Part shown: piece after piece, positions 1 to 10,908 of the stretch | How positions within the stretch are numbered: the first letter of the stretch is position 1 | Layout: every line of letters begins with the position of its first letter | DNA from: Gemmata massiliana | Lineage (GTDB): Bacteria > Planctomycetota > Planctomycetia > Gemmatales > Gemmataceae | Direction: 5' to 3' | Length of the DNA stretch: 55,354 nucleotides | Assembly (NCBI GenBank): GCA_000531095.1 | Contig: HG799462.1 | Coordinates: 1-55,354 of the forward strand | Translations under genes and position numbers: made by a program | Notes under the pieces: generated by a model | The model's input: only the letters and a program-made list of their open reading frames with translations | Told to the model about the DNA's origin: nothing | Database searches by the model: none

Positions 1-2
1 TC

Positions 3-734
3 ACCGACCCGACGACCAACGTCACCAAAACGGTGAACGCGAAACGGGGAATTCCCACGAACGTTACCGTCGATGTCGATCCCACGAGGACCGCCATCGT
101 GGTGTGCGATATGTGGGACGACCACTGGTGCCAGAGTGCGTCGAAGCGATGCGCGGAACTCGCGAAACAGGCCGAACCGGTGCTGAAGGCCTGCCGCGAG
201 CGGGGTATGACGATCGTTCACTGCCCGTCGGACACGATGCCGTTCTACAAGGACCACCCGGCGCGCAAACGGGTCGCGGACGTGAAGAAAGTGGAACCAC
301 CGAAGTCGAAAGACCTACCCAACCCGCCGCTACCGGTAGACGACACGGACGGCGGGTGCGATGACGAGAAGCCCGCGAAGCAGTTCAAAGCTTGGACCCG
401 CCAGAACGCAAGCATCACCATCGACGAGAAAAAGGACTACATCACGGACAACGGGACCGAAGTGTACAGCATCATGAAGGAGAACGGGATCAACACGCTC
501 TTCGTGATGGGCGTTCACACCAACATGTGCGTGCTGAACCGAACGTTTGCGATCAAGCAGATGGTGAAGTGGGACGTGCGGACGCTCCTGGTCCGCGACC
601 TGACGGACGCGATGTACAACCCGAAGATGAAGCCGTTCGTGGCTCACGACAAGGGAACGCAGCTCATCGTCGAGCACATCGAAAAGCACTGGTGCCCGAC
701 GATCGAGAGCAAATCGCTCCTCGGCACGAAGTGA
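3..734 (+). CDS. Cysteine hydrolase (isochorismatase/nicotinamidase-like), 5'-truncated by the window edge
   Basis: The reading frame is open from the first bases, so the gene probably starts outside the window; a GTG at 33 is the first internal start. The isochorismatase-like fold is recognisable. The strand-1 motif VVCDMWDDHWC carries the catalytic Asp (residue 26 counted from the GTG), and GVHTNMCVLNR carries the nucleophilic Cys (residue 166). The family uses an Asp-Lys-Cys triad to hydrolyse amides or related bonds; the Lys cannot be assigned from one sequence. The insert with acidic and proline-rich segments between these motifs is typical of the planctomycete branch. Substrate is unknown. 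The gene converges on the lipoprotein at 824-1261. Confidence 0.85.
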   Translation, partial: TDPTTNVTKTVNAKRGIPTNVTVDVDPTRTAIVVCDMWDDHWCQSASKRCAELAKQAEPVLKACRERGMTIVHCPSDTMPFYKDHPARKRVADVKKVEPPKSKDLPNPPLPVDDTDGGCDDEKPAKQFKAWTRQNASITIDEKKDYITDNGTEVYSIMKENGINTLFVMGVHTNMCVLNRTFAIKQMVKWDVRTLLVRDLTDAMYNPKMKPFVAHDKGTQLIVEHIEKHWCPTIESKSLLGTK

Positions 735-781
735 CCACGAAAGGGCTCGCGAGGCAGGAGGACCATGATTGGCCGCCAGTT

Positions 782-812
782 CGCCGGGTGAAACAGGCAG
801 TTTCACCCGGCG
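782..812. terminator. Bidirectional hairpin terminator between convergent genes
   Basis: A perfect 12-bp stem (782-793 with 801-812) encloses a 7-nt loop. It lies between the stop of the hydrolase (734) and the stop of the minus-strand lipoprotein (824). There is no long U tract on either side, so Rho-independent function is inferred from position and stem strength. Confidence 0.7.
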
Positions 813-823
813 TGCCGAGTAGG

Positions 824-1261
824 TTACTTGATTTCGATGTTGATGGCGTTCTTCTCTCCGGTCGCCACGGTCTTCTTCAGGTCCGACTTGGTCGCGTCGC
901 CGTAAGTCTTCGGGAAGCGATCTTTGGCTCCCTTATTCAAGGTCGTCATGTTCTCAGCCTTCCGACCGAGAAACTTGTCGCCGTAGAGGTCGAGATCCTT
1001 CAACACGACTGTGTGAGCGCCGACCACGGCGCCGACTGTGCGCCCGTCCTCAGTTTTAAGAGTGTAGCGCCCCTGTTCATCGGTCACGGCGGTCGATTTG
1101 GGACCGTTGTTCTGGGGCCAGAACTCAACGCGGACGTTCTTCAACGGGGCTCCCCCCTTCGTCACAGTTCCTTCAACTTCAGCGAACTGAAACCCGTCAC
1201 CACACCCGCTTGCCAGGAGAAGCAAACCAAGAAGGGGAAATCGGTTGAGTAGGCGATCCAT
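824..1261 (-). CDS. Small lipoprotein with carboxypeptidase-regulatory-like (transthyretin-like) domain
   Basis: The start is ATG 1261, preceded by GGAG at 8 nt; an upstream extension to 1294 has no such support. The 145-residue product has a lipoprotein signal ending in the lipobox LASGC. A beta-sandwich of the carboxypeptidase-regulatory type follows, recognisable by EVEGTVTKGGAPLKNV and TDEQGRYTLKT. Small lipoproteins of this kind commonly sit next to DUF1559 genes in planctomycetes, and here the gene lies directly downstream of one (1339-2346), probably in the same transcript. The role is unknown; a surface-exposed partner of the pilin-like protein is an inference from context only. Confidence 0.85.
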   Translation of the reverse strand: MDRLLNRFPLLGLLLLASGCGDGFQFAEVEGTVTKGGAPLKNVRVEFWPQNNGPKSTAVTDEQGRYTLKTEDGRTVGAVVGAHTVVLKDLDLYGDKFLGRKAENMTTLNKGAKDRFPKTYGDATKSDLKKTVATGEKNAINIEIK

Positions 1262-1294
1262 CGATTTATCTCCGGCACGAATAAAATGCGGCAA

Positions 1295-1319
1295 CCGGAG
1301 CAGGTGCGCCCTGCTCCGG
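1295..1319 (-). promoter_or_regulatory. Intercistronic hairpin between DUF1559 and lipoprotein genes
   Basis: A perfect 10-bp stem (1295-1304 with 1310-1319, 5-nt loop) sits 20 nt after the DUF1559 stop and about 35 nt before the lipoprotein start on the minus strand. It could attenuate or stabilise the two-gene message, or be a partial terminator. Confidence 0.5.
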
Positions 1320-1338
1320 ATGGAAGTGCCTGTCGGAT

Positions 1339-2346
1339 TTAGAAATCGTTCCCGATCACCTCGCCGCCCGCACGGGTGCCGAGGTACAGAAGCGTGGCGG
1401 GCGAAATACTGTCGCGGATGAATCGGACCGAACCGTCGGCCAATGTAAAGTTCGCACCACCCGTGTGCCCGCTCCCAAAGGCGTTGATCCGGTCCTCGAA
1501 CAGAACCTGTTGCTCACCACCGGACCGGCTATCAAAGTCGGCCGGGAGCTTGAAGTTGATCTTCGCGCTACTCCCGAGGAACGCATCACCTTGGGCACCG
1601 AACCACACCCACCCCCAGTCCGCAATCCGGTCGTCGACGACCGGTGACGTATCAAACACGCGGTCGTAGTAGTGCCGCTCACCGAACATGAGGGTGTTGC
1701 TCGTACCGTCGGTGACCGCTGTGACACCGTTCCGGCGGTTCTGGTCGAACACGCCGTCGCGATACTGAAGGAGTGACGGCCGGTCACTCGCCTCGCGGGG
1801 GTAACTCCGCGTCCCGGCACTGCCGTAGTAACTGGTCAGAGCGTAAAGACCCGCGGGACCGGACGAGGGCTGGCTCCGGTGCTCGCCGATGGGCTGGGAC
1901 GGGCACGCGAGAGTCGGTACCGTTTGCTTCAAGAAGTACCAACCCGGCCCGAAATCAACACCGTTCTCGTCTCGTCGATTCGCGTTGAAATCGAAGTTGT
2001 TCCACCGCTTGGCGAGTGCATCCTGTTCGATGTAAGGCAGCAACTGAATCATGAGACAGAACCGCGGGTTCTGTCCCGCTGGCCCCAACCCTGCGGCGGA
2101 GTCGGCCGGGAAACTGCCCTGAACGCGGTACACGCCGTAGGGGAATTTTTCGTAGGCCGAGTGATAACTGTGGGCCGCGAGCCCCAATTGCTTCAAATTG
2201 TTCGAGCACTTCATGCGCGCGGCAGCTTCGCGCACCTTCTGAACGGCCGGGAGAAGGAGCCCGATGAGGATCGCAATAATCGCGATCACCACCAACAATT
2301 CGATCAGCGTGAACGCCACGCGACCGCGGACACGAGCGCGAAACAT
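1339..2346 (-). CDS. DUF1559 (SBP_bac_10) protein with type IV pilin-like N-terminus
   Basis: The start is ATG 2346, with GGAGG four bases upstream; the longer frame to 2433 is not supported. The 335-residue product begins with a short basic leader and a prepilin-type cleavage/methylation segment ([16 protein letters not shown]), followed by the conserved [13 protein letters not shown]. Downstream are the hallmarks of the planctomycete-expanded DUF1559 family: NLKQLGLAAHSYH, TDGTSNTLMFGER and near the end LADGSVRFI. Such proteins are thought to be exported and pilin-like, but their function is not established. The paired lipoprotein follows at 824-1261, and ettA is divergent. Confidence 0.93.
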   Translation of the reverse strand: MFRARVRGRVAFTLIELLVVIAIIAILIGLLLPAVQKVREAAARMKCSNNLKQLGLAAHSYHSAYEKFPYGVYRVQGSFPADSAAGLGPAGQNPRFCLMIQLLPYIEQDALAKRWNNFDFNANRRDENGVDFGPGWYFLKQTVPTLACPSQPIGEHRSQPSSGPAGLYALTSYYGSAGTRSYPREASDRPSLLQYRDGVFDQNRRNGVTAVTDGTSNTLMFGERHYYDRVFDTSPVVDDRIADWGWVWFGAQGDAFLGSSAKINFKLPADFDSRSGGEQQVLFEDRINAFGSGHTGGANFTLADGSVRFIRDSISPATLLYLGTRAGGEVIGNDF

Positions 2347-2611
2347 AGGGCCTCCGGACATGACAGAGGACGAAGGAGACCAAGGCACATGATTTGACGA
2401 ACAAGATGATAACGCGCTACGCCCAAGAATCAATACGATTGAAGTGTGAAACTCGTCTTAAGGCCTAGGGTTCGGACACTTGAGGCGCAAATTAACCTGC
2501 GCTTCACAGATGGACCACCATCCACCTACCCGCTCCATCAACTCGCGTTACCCCCGTGCACGGTTCCCGATAAGATTCCAGGATTGGAACCGGGCACCGC
2601 GCGAGGGATTC

Positions 2612-4279
<1,668 letters not shown>

Positions 4280-4376
4280 GTCCGGGGTACAGTGGTGCGC
4301 GGGTGCCGGCGAAACACCGGCGCCCGTGCGTCGTTTTCACAGCAGCCCCGACGCCTTGATACCTACGCGGTACTTC

Positions 4377-5063
4377 ATGATCGAACTCCTCGACGCCGTG
4401 AAGACTTACACTCAGGGCCGGCGGACGGTGAACGCCGTCCGCGGGGTCACGCTCCGCGTGCAGACCGGTGAGTTCGTCACGATCATGGGGCCGTCCGGAT
4501 CGGGTAAGTCCACACTCATGCACTTGATGGGGGCACTCGATACGCCCAGCGGCGGTCGGGCCGTGTTCCACGGGCAAGACCTTCAAACGATGTCCGATCG
4601 GCAGCGGTCTCTGCTCCGGCGCGACCGGATCGGGTTCGTGTTTCAGGCGTTCAACCTGCTCCCCACGCTGACCGCAGCGGAGAACGTCGCGCTGCCACTG
4701 TTACTCGCGGGCACGAATCGGGGAACCGCCCTCGCTCGCGCCGCGGAGTGCCTGGAGCGCGTCAATCTCGCGCACCGGGCGGACCACTTCCCCGACGAAA
4801 TGTCCGGGGGCGAAATGCAGCGCGTGGCCGTGGCGCGGGCGCTGGTCGCCGACCCGGAAGCGGTGCTGTGTGATGAGCCGACGGGGAACCTCGATACGGC
4901 CACAAGCCGCGAGATCCTCACGCTGCTCTCGAAGCTCCCCGAACCGGGCAAGCGGGCCGTCATCATGGTGACCCACGACCCCAACGGCGCGTCTTACGGC
5001 ACGCGCCTCGTGCGGATTCGCGACGGGGTGCTCGAGTCCGACGAACAAGTCGTGCGGCGCTAA
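4377..5063 (+). CDS. ABC transporter ATP-binding protein, LolD/MacB type
   Basis: ATG 4377 gives a 228-residue single ABC domain. Walker A is GPSGSGKST, the signature is MSGGEMQRVAVARAL and Walker B is AVLCDEPTGNLD, followed by the VTHDP switch His. The MSGGE and 'EPTGNLD' wording is characteristic of the LolD/MacB/FtsE branch, whose members power release or efflux of lipoproteins and small molecules rather than import. The partner permease of the FtsX family begins 49 bp downstream at 5113, so the two form an operon. The longer frame from 4191 overlaps ettA and was not used. Confidence 0.92.
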   Translation: MIELLDAVKTYTQGRRTVNAVRGVTLRVQTGEFVTIMGPSGSGKSTLMHLMGALDTPSGGRAVFHGQDLQTMSDRQRSLLRRDRIGFVFQAFNLLPTLTAAENVALPLLLAGTNRGTALARAAECLERVNLAHRADHFPDEMSGGEMQRVAVARALVADPEAVLCDEPTGNLDTATSREILTLLSKLPEPGKRAVIMVTHDPNGASYGTRLVRIRDGVLESDEQVVRR

Positions 5064-5112
5064 ACACAAGTCACGGAACGGACCGCGGGCCACGGGCGCC
5101 CGGAGGGCGTGA

Positions 5113-7836
5113 ATGTCGGTGTACCGCCTGCTTGCTCTGCGATACCTGCTCCAACGGTGGGACCGCGCCGCGCTGATCGTCGCGAGCATCGCGCTGGGCG
5201 TCGCGACACTCGTTTCCGCGCGCATCCTGAACCAGTGCATTGAGGCCGCGGCGCAGGACACCACCACGCCCGCTGGGAACGCGGAACTGTACGTGACCAA
5301 CGGCGAAGCCGGTGTGCTGCGCGCGGTGGTCGACGACCTGCGTGCCGCGCACGTGCCCGGCGTCAAATCGGTGCAACCGCTCATCTTCGACCGCGTCACG
5401 GTGCCCGACCTGAGCGACCGAATCGCGGTTTTGGTTGGTGCGGAAGTCTCTTCGCAGCTACTCACCGAAGACAACGCGCTGAAGGTCAAAGTTCGACAAC
5501 TGGAAATCGAACGCATCATCGGGTGGCAATTGCTCCCGGTGCTTGCCGCGATCAAAGACGGTGATTTCACAAAGGCCAGCGAACTGTGGGACCGCATCCC
5601 GGCGCGGCTGGTGGTGGTATCGAAGTCGGTGTACGACGACTGGCTCTCGCGCACCGGCGGGAACCGGCCGTTCGTGATCCGGTACGCGACCCGAGACGTT
5701 GAGTGCCTGCCCGTCGGCGTGGTCGAGTTCGAGAAGGATTCGCCGCTCGCGCCGCTGGGGAAGAACTTCATCGGCATGAGCGTCGGACAGGCGATCCAGG
5801 TAGTCCGGCCAACGCTACCACTTGCGGTCATCAGTGGCGGGTTGGGCGAGATCGCAGCGGGAGCACTGAACCCACAGCGCGTGAACCGCATCGACCTGTT
5901 CCTCGCCCCGGGAACCGACAAAGAGGCAGTTGCGACCGCTGCGGGAAAGGTGGTCGGGCGCCGGGCCGAAGTGCGCACGCCCGACATGCAGCGCCGGAGC
6001 ACGCAAGAAGTCGTTTCCGGGCTGCAAATCGGCGTACTGATGTGCTCCGTCGGCGCGATGATTATCGGGCTGTTCCTCGTGTACAACGCGATGGCCGTGA
6101 CGGTAGCCGAACGCCGAGCCGATATCGGCATTCTGCGCTCGATCGGCGGCACCCGTGTCCAGATCGTCGCGCTGTTTTCGCTCGCGGCCGCGTTCCTGGG
6201 GCTCGTCGGTGCAGTGCTCGGCGTGCCGCTTGGTATTCTCCTGGCCGAAGTCACACTCAGTCAGTTCCGTGCCGAACTGGAATCGATCTTCCTGAACCCG
6301 GAAGTGAACCCCACGCGGCTCTCGTGGACGAACTCGACTCTTGCCGTTTTAGTTGGCGTGACAACGGCAATTTTCGCTGCACTCGTACCCGCGATCCAGG
6401 CCGCAAACGATGACCCGGCCCACGTCGTGCGCCGATCTGCCGGTGGTGCGAAGGGGCTGTGGAAGCTCGCCCACCGCATCGCGTGTGCGGGCATGGTCGT
6501 CACCGGCATTGCATTGGTTCTGCTGCGATTTCAGCTCCCCCCGCGCGTCGGCTCTGTGGGCGGTCTGACGCTCGTTCTCGTGGGGTTGCTACTCGCATCA
6601 CCAATCCTGGTCGCGGTGCTGGTTACCGTGCTCCGCCCCCTGGTGCGAGCGACGTTCCCGTTCACGCTCCGGCTCGCGTTCGATAACCTCTCGCGCGCCC
6701 CGGGACGCACTGGCGTGGTGATCGGCGCGCTGGGAGCCGGTGTCGCGCTGATGTTCCAGACGGCGGGGGTGGGGCGCAGTAACGAAGAACCCGTGCTGTC
6801 GTGGATCACACAAGTAGTGCAGGCTGACCACTTCGTTTTCAGCGGAAACATGACCTCCGCGAACAGCTCGAACAGCCCGATGGTGTCCGCAGTGGCGCGC
6901 GAACTCAAGGCGCTACCGAGCGTCGAAAACGTGATGAGCATCCGGTACTGCCGGCCCGAGTACAACGGCACCATCGTGTACCTCGTCGCGCTCGATGTGA
7001 ATACCTACAAGGAGGCCACCAGCGCCCGTGTACCCGAAATCGCGGCCAACTTGACCCGGTTTCCCGAACTCGACGACAAGCACCCGGACCACGCGGGCGT
7101 AAACAAGGTAATGGTGAGCGACAATTTCACCGCGCGACACCGGGTGAAGGTCGGTGACACAATCAGCATTCCTGGCCCTCGCGGGCCGGTGGATCTGCTG
7201 ATTGTCGGCGCGGTGCGGGACTATTCGTGGAGCCGCGGAACGATCTTCATGGACCGCGCCCGCTACGCGAAACTCTTTGGCGACGACCTCATCGACATCT
7301 GCCACGTATTCGTTAAAGCCAATCAAACCTCGGCTTCAGATGAGGCATTGGAAAAGTACACCGCCAATAAGGGGCTGTTCCTCACTGACCGTGATTCGCT
7401 CCGCAAGTTCATTTCCGGACTCCTCAGCCGCGTTTACGTACTCGCGTACATGCAGCAGATCCTGGTTGGCGTGGTTGCGGCGCTCGGTGTGGTTACGGCG
7501 CTCCTCATCTCGGTGCTCCAGCGCAAGCGCGAACTCGGACTGCTGCTCGCGGTCGGCGCGACGCCCGGACAAGTGATGCGCTCGGTGCTAGCCGAAGCGT
7601 TTCTGATGGGAGTAATCGGCACCGCACTCGGCATCCTCATTGGGCTGCCGATGGAGTGGTACGTTCTGAAGGTGATGTTCGTGGACGAGTCCGGCTTCAA
7701 CCTCGACATGCTCATCCCGTGGAAGGCGACGATCGGTATCGCGGTCGTTTCGGTTACGCTCGCAACGCTCGCGGGCCTCGTCCCCGCCTGGCGCGCTATT
7801 CAGACGCGCATCCCCGACGCGCTCCAGTACGAATAA
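5113..7836 (+). CDS. Large FtsX/MacB-family ABC transporter permease
   Basis: ATG 5113 is preceded by GGAGG at 6 nt. The 907-residue protein has the layout of a fused permease. A first membrane segment (about 16-38) precedes a periplasmic MacB-core-like domain, and an FtsX domain of three helices (about 305-430) contains the typical VAERRADIGILRSIGGT. A central membrane block (about 450-540) follows, then a second periplasmic domain, and a last FtsX domain (about 775-900) with QRKRELGLLLAVGATPGQV. It pairs with the ATPase at 4377-5063. LolCE-like lipoprotein release or MacB-like export are both possible; the double FtsX architecture in a single chain does not decide between them. Confidence 0.9.
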   Translation: MSVYRLLALRYLLQRWDRAALIVASIALGVATLVSARILNQCIEAAAQDTTTPAGNAELYVTNGEAGVLRAVVDDLRAAHVPGVKSVQPLIFDRVTVPDLSDRIAVLVGAEVSSQLLTEDNALKVKVRQLEIERIIGWQLLPVLAAIKDGDFTKASELWDRIPARLVVVSKSVYDDWLSRTGGNRPFVIRYATRDVECLPVGVVEFEKDSPLAPLGKNFIGMSVGQAIQVVRPTLPLAVISGGLGEIAAGALNPQRVNRIDLFLAPGTDKEAVATAAGKVVGRRAEVRTPDMQRRSTQEVVSGLQIGVLMCSVGAMIIGLFLVYNAMAVTVAERRADIGILRSIGGTRVQIVALFSLAAAFLGLVGAVLGVPLGILLAEVTLSQFRAELESIFLNPEVNPTRLSWTNSTLAVLVGVTTAIFAALVPAIQAANDDPAHVVRRSAGGAKGLWKLAHRIACAGMVVTGIALVLLRFQLPPRVGSVGGLTLVLVGLLLASPILVAVLVTVLRPLVRATFPFTLRLAFDNLSRAPGRTGVVIGALGAGVALMFQTAGVGRSNEEPVLSWITQVVQADHFVFSGNMTSANSSNSPMVSAVARELKALPSVENVMSIRYCRPEYNGTIVYLVALDVNTYKEATSARVPEIAANLTRFPELDDKHPDHAGVNKVMVSDNFTARHRVKVGDTISIPGPRGPVDLLIVGAVRDYSWSRGTIFMDRARYAKLFGDDLIDICHVFVKANQTSASDEALEKYTANKGLFLTDRDSLRKFISGLLSRVYVLAYMQQILVGVVAALGVVTALLISVLQRKRELGLLLAVGATPGQVMRSVLAEAFLMGVIGTALGILIGLPMEWYVLKVMFVDESGFNLDMLIPWKATIGIAVVSVTLATLAGLVPAWRAIQTRIPDALQYE

Positions 7837-7912
7837 ATTGCGCCTCCCGCGCCCGGTGCGCCGGCGCGGATCGCGACTACAATCTTCCGCACGTCCACTC
7901 ACGGGAGATGTC

Positions 7913-8968
7913 ATGCCCGAACCACTCGGCTTCGCGATCATTGGCTGCGGGATGATCGCGCGGTTCCACGCGAAAGCCATTCAAGAGATCCCCTCTGCCC
8001 GCGTCACGGCGCTGGTTAGTCGCACTAAAGAGAGCGCGGAGAAATTGCTCGCGGATACGGGTCTGCCGCTGTGCCCGATATTTGCTTCGGTCGAAGAGGC
8101 TGTGAAAGCGCGCGGGGTCGACGCGGTCATCATCACCACTCCCAGCGGCGCGCACCAGGAACCGGCCCTCGTTGCGGCCCGAGCCGGCAAACACGTGGTT
8201 GTTGAAAAACCGCTCGAAATTACGGGGCCGCGGTGCCAGGCCATCATTGATGCGTGCGACACAGCGAAGGTGAAGCTCTGCACGATCTTCCCGTCGCGCT
8301 TTGGCGACGCGAATACCACGCTCAAAGCCGCAGTAGACGCTGGCCGTTTCGGGCGCCTGACGCTCGGCGAAACCACCTGCAAATGGTGGCGCACGCAGCA
8401 GTATTACGACGAGGGTGGCTGGAAGGGTACACAGGCACTCGACGGCGGCGGAGCCATGATGAATCAAGCCATTCACAACGTCGATTTGTTGTTGTGGATG
8501 ATGGGTGACGCCACGCACGTGAGCGGGTTCACGGCCACGCTCGCCCACGAGCGCATTGAGGTCGAAGATACGGCGGTCGCGGTGATTCGTTTCGCGAGCG
8601 GGGCACTCGGTGTGATTCAAGCGACAACGAGTGTTCACCCCGGCTACCCGAAGACGATCGCGGTTCACGGCGATCGGGGGTCCGCCGTCATTGAACAGGA
8701 CGACGTGCTGCGCTGGGATTTCACGTCCTCCACAGCCGATGATGCGAAAGTGAAGGAACGATTCGCGCAGAAGGTCGGCGCGAGTGGCGGGTCGGCAGAC
8801 CCAAAGGCGATCAGCCACGAGGGGCACCGCCGGCAGCTCGCCGATTTCGTCGACGCGGTGCAACAGAATCGTGTGCCAAAGGTGGACGGGCGCGAGGGTA
8901 AGAAGGCGGTCGATTTGATCTGCGCGATTTATGAGAGCGCTCGAACGGGGAAAACCGTGGCTCTGTGA
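7913..8968 (+). CDS. Gfo/Idh/MocA family NAD(P)-dependent oxidoreductase
   Basis: The start ATG 7913 has GGGAG about 7 bases upstream; the frame open from 7838 would overlap the intergenic leader. The 351-residue product begins with a Rossmann motif (FAIIGCGMIARFHAKAI). It continues with the family's EKPLEI signature around residue 100 and the substrate-domain segment GGGAMMNQAIHNVDLLLWM, whose His is the usual catalytic residue. Family members oxidise or isomerise sugars, inositols and related polyols using NAD(P)H. Planctomycetes carry very many paralogues, so the substrate cannot be named. It is 76 bp after the permease gene and may be cotranscribed. Confidence 0.9.
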   Translation: MPEPLGFAIIGCGMIARFHAKAIQEIPSARVTALVSRTKESAEKLLADTGLPLCPIFASVEEAVKARGVDAVIITTPSGAHQEPALVAARAGKHVVVEKPLEITGPRCQAIIDACDTAKVKLCTIFPSRFGDANTTLKAAVDAGRFGRLTLGETTCKWWRTQQYYDEGGWKGTQALDGGGAMMNQAIHNVDLLLWMMGDATHVSGFTATLAHERIEVEDTAVAVIRFASGALGVIQATTSVHPGYPKTIAVHGDRGSAVIEQDDVLRWDFTSSTADDAKVKERFAQKVGASGGSADPKAISHEGHRRQLADFVDAVQQNRVPKVDGREGKKAVDLICAIYESARTGKTVAL

Positions 8969-8987
8969 GAAATCAGGCGGGGTTGTG

Positions 8988-9019
8988 GGGCGGAACACGG
9001 GTGGGGTAGAATTCCGCCC
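8988..9019 (+). terminator. Weak hairpin downstream of the oxidoreductase
   Basis: An 8-bp perfect stem (8988-8995 with 9012-9019) has a 16-nt loop and is flanked by complementary GAAATC/GATTTC. It sits between the oxidoreductase stop and the methyltransferase start and overlaps the approach to the latter's Shine-Dalgarno. It may be a terminator or a translational control hairpin. Confidence 0.3.
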
Positions 9020-9037
9020 GATTTCCGGAGGACCGCC

Positions 9038-9889
9038 GTGGCGCACGCGCCGATTGAACCACCGCCGTACTTTGATGCCCTCTTGGAGCGGCTCGCACAA
9101 GGTGATCCGGAGGCGACGGCCGCGCTCGGTCGGCACGTTCATTGGGGTTACTGGAGCGACCCCGACGCTGTTCCTCTCACCGGTGTGGACTACGCAATCG
9201 CGGCCGAAGAGTTGTGCCGGCACGTGTGCGACGCCGCTCCGGTTCGCGACGGGATGCGCGTTCTCGACGTCGGGTGCGGTTTCGGCGGAACTATCGCCAG
9301 TCTGAACGAGCGATTCAAACACCTCGACATGACGGGCGTGAACATCGACCCGCGCCAGCTCGCCCGCGCCGCCGAAACAGTGACCCCGATTAACGGAAAC
9401 CGCACGACGTGGGTAGAAGCCAATGCGTGCGCCCTACCGTTCGCGAACGACCAGTTCGATGTGGTACTCGCGGTCGAGTGCGTGTTCCACTTCCCGAGTC
9501 GCGCGACGTTCCTCGCCGAAGCGAGTCGCGTGCTCAAGCCCGGTGGTCGGCTCGCGCTCTCGGACTTCATCCCCAGCGCCGAGGGGTTGGACGCGCTCCA
9601 CAAACACGACATCGGCGGCTCCGAAACGCGCGCCAGTTACGGCACCGTAAACGTACTTTGTGCGGAACCTGAATACCGAACTTTGGCGCAATCGGCGGGA
9701 TTCACTGCGCCGACGTTCGAGGACATCACCCCGCACACGCTCCCGACGTACAAGTTCATCAGGAACACGGCCGTTCGCTGGCAAGCGGCCGGTGCGGACG
9801 CCTACGTTCGCACGACCCGGCGCCTGGAAGTGAGTAGCCGGGTGGGTTGGTTGCGGTACGTGATTTTGAGTGCCGGACTGGGCTTGTGA
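9038..9889 (+). CDS. Class I SAM-dependent methyltransferase (type 11)
   Basis: The start is GTG 9038 with GGAGG 7 nt upstream. The 283-residue protein has an N-terminal HVHWGYWSDP segment, found in small-molecule methyltransferases such as the sarcosine and tocopherol types. The SAM-binding motif I is VLDVGCGFGG (about residues 75-84), and the post-I and motif II region reads DVVLAVECVFHF. No membrane segment or extra domain is apparent. The likely substrate is a small metabolite or lipid; nothing in the neighbourhood fixes it. The acyltransferase gene starts 25 bp downstream, so a common transcript is likely. Confidence 0.85.
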   Translation: MAHAPIEPPPYFDALLERLAQGDPEATAALGRHVHWGYWSDPDAVPLTGVDYAIAAEELCRHVCDAAPVRDGMRVLDVGCGFGGTIASLNERFKHLDMTGVNIDPRQLARAAETVTPINGNRTTWVEANACALPFANDQFDVVLAVECVFHFPSRATFLAEASRVLKPGGRLALSDFIPSAEGLDALHKHDIGGSETRASYGTVNVLCAEPEYRTLAQSAGFTAPTFEDITPHTLPTYKFIRNTAVRWQAAGADAYVRTTRRLEVSSRVGWLRYVILSAGLGL

Positions 9890-9913
9890 CCGGATATTGC
9901 AGGAGAGCCACGG

Positions 9914-10897
9914 ATGGCCAAGAAAGCTCGGAACCGGACGGTCGATTTCACGGTCTACCTGATAGTGCGGTCGCTCGTCGCGGCGGTGCAAATGGTGTCG
10001 CCGCGAATCGCCTACGCGGTAGCCGATTTTCTCGCGTGGCTCGTGTACACGCTGGTGAAGAGCCGGCGCCGCATCGCACTCGAAAACGTCCGCGCCGCGT
10101 TCCCCGAACTCAGTGCAAACCCCGCTGCGGCCGACCAACTCGTGCGCGGTATGTATCACCACTTCCTCCGGGCCATCATCGAATTGATGCTGCTGCCGCG
10201 CAAGTTGCACCACACCACGCTGCGGAAGTTGCTCGTGCTACCGCATGGAGCAGAAATGCTTCCCCCGCTCGTGGCAGACCGGGCCGCGCTGCTGGTTACG
10301 GCACACTTTGGTAACTGGGAGATGGCTGGCTTCGCAATGGGACTGTTCGGGTTCCACACGCACGCCATCGCACGAGTGCTGGACAACCCGTACCTGGAGC
10401 AGTTCGCGCTCCACTTCCGCCAGCGCACCGGTCAAACCATCATCGCCAAGAACGACGACTTCGCCCGCCTCACCGACACGTTGAGCCGTTACGGAAAGGT
10501 GGCGACACTCGCGGACCAGGACGCGGGACCGCGCGGGGTGTTTGTGGACTTCTTCGGGCGCCCCGCAAGCACGCACAAGGCCATCGCGCTCATGGCAATG
10601 GAGTTCGACGCGGTCATGGTTGTGATGGGCGTGCCGCGCGTGAGCCGGGCGGACTACCCCCAACACCCGGACTTTGATCCGAGCAGCCCACTGGCACCGA
10701 TGTACTACGCGGTGAAGTGCGCGGACGTGATCGACCCGCGCGATTACGCCAACGACCCCAACGCGGTGAAGGCAATCACGGCCCGCTACACCACCGCGCT
10801 GGAGAAACTGATCCGCGAATACCCGGAACAGTATTTCTGGCTGCACCGGCGCTGGAAACACCAACCCAAAGCGAAGGCCGTGAAGCCGGCCGCGTAA
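9914..10897 (+). CDS. Lysophospholipid/lipid A acyltransferase, LpxL (HtrB) family
   Basis: ATG 9914 follows an AGGAGAG Shine-Dalgarno. The 327-residue protein has an N-terminal hydrophobic helix. The family's HX4E catalytic motif appears as HFGNWE (His131, Glu136), and the C-terminal WLHRRWK is typical of late acyltransferases that transfer an acyl chain onto a Kdo-lipid A intermediate at the inner membrane. Gemmata-type planctomycetes encode lipid A genes, so that role is plausible, but acyl transfer to another lipid is also possible. It ends only 11 bp from the convergent mnmA stop, leaving no room for a separate terminator. Confidence 0.88.
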   Translation: MAKKARNRTVDFTVYLIVRSLVAAVQMVSPRIAYAVADFLAWLVYTLVKSRRRIALENVRAAFPELSANPAAADQLVRGMYHHFLRAIIELMLLPRKLHHTTLRKLLVLPHGAEMLPPLVADRAALLVTAHFGNWEMAGFAMGLFGFHTHAIARVLDNPYLEQFALHFRQRTGQTIIAKNDDFARLTDTLSRYGKVATLADQDAGPRGVFVDFFGRPASTHKAIALMAMEFDAVMVVMGVPRVSRADYPQHPDFDPSSPLAPMYYAVKCADVIDPRDYANDPNAVKAITARYTTALEKLIREYPEQYFWLHRRWKHQPKAKAVKPAA

Positions 10898-10908
10898 TCG
10901 CGGTACGC

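Noticed and set aside
4701..6254. 517-codon minus-strand frame opposite the ABC transporter genes
   Set aside because: It overlaps two well-supported genes and shows a shadow-frame Ser/Arg/Thr composition with no domain.
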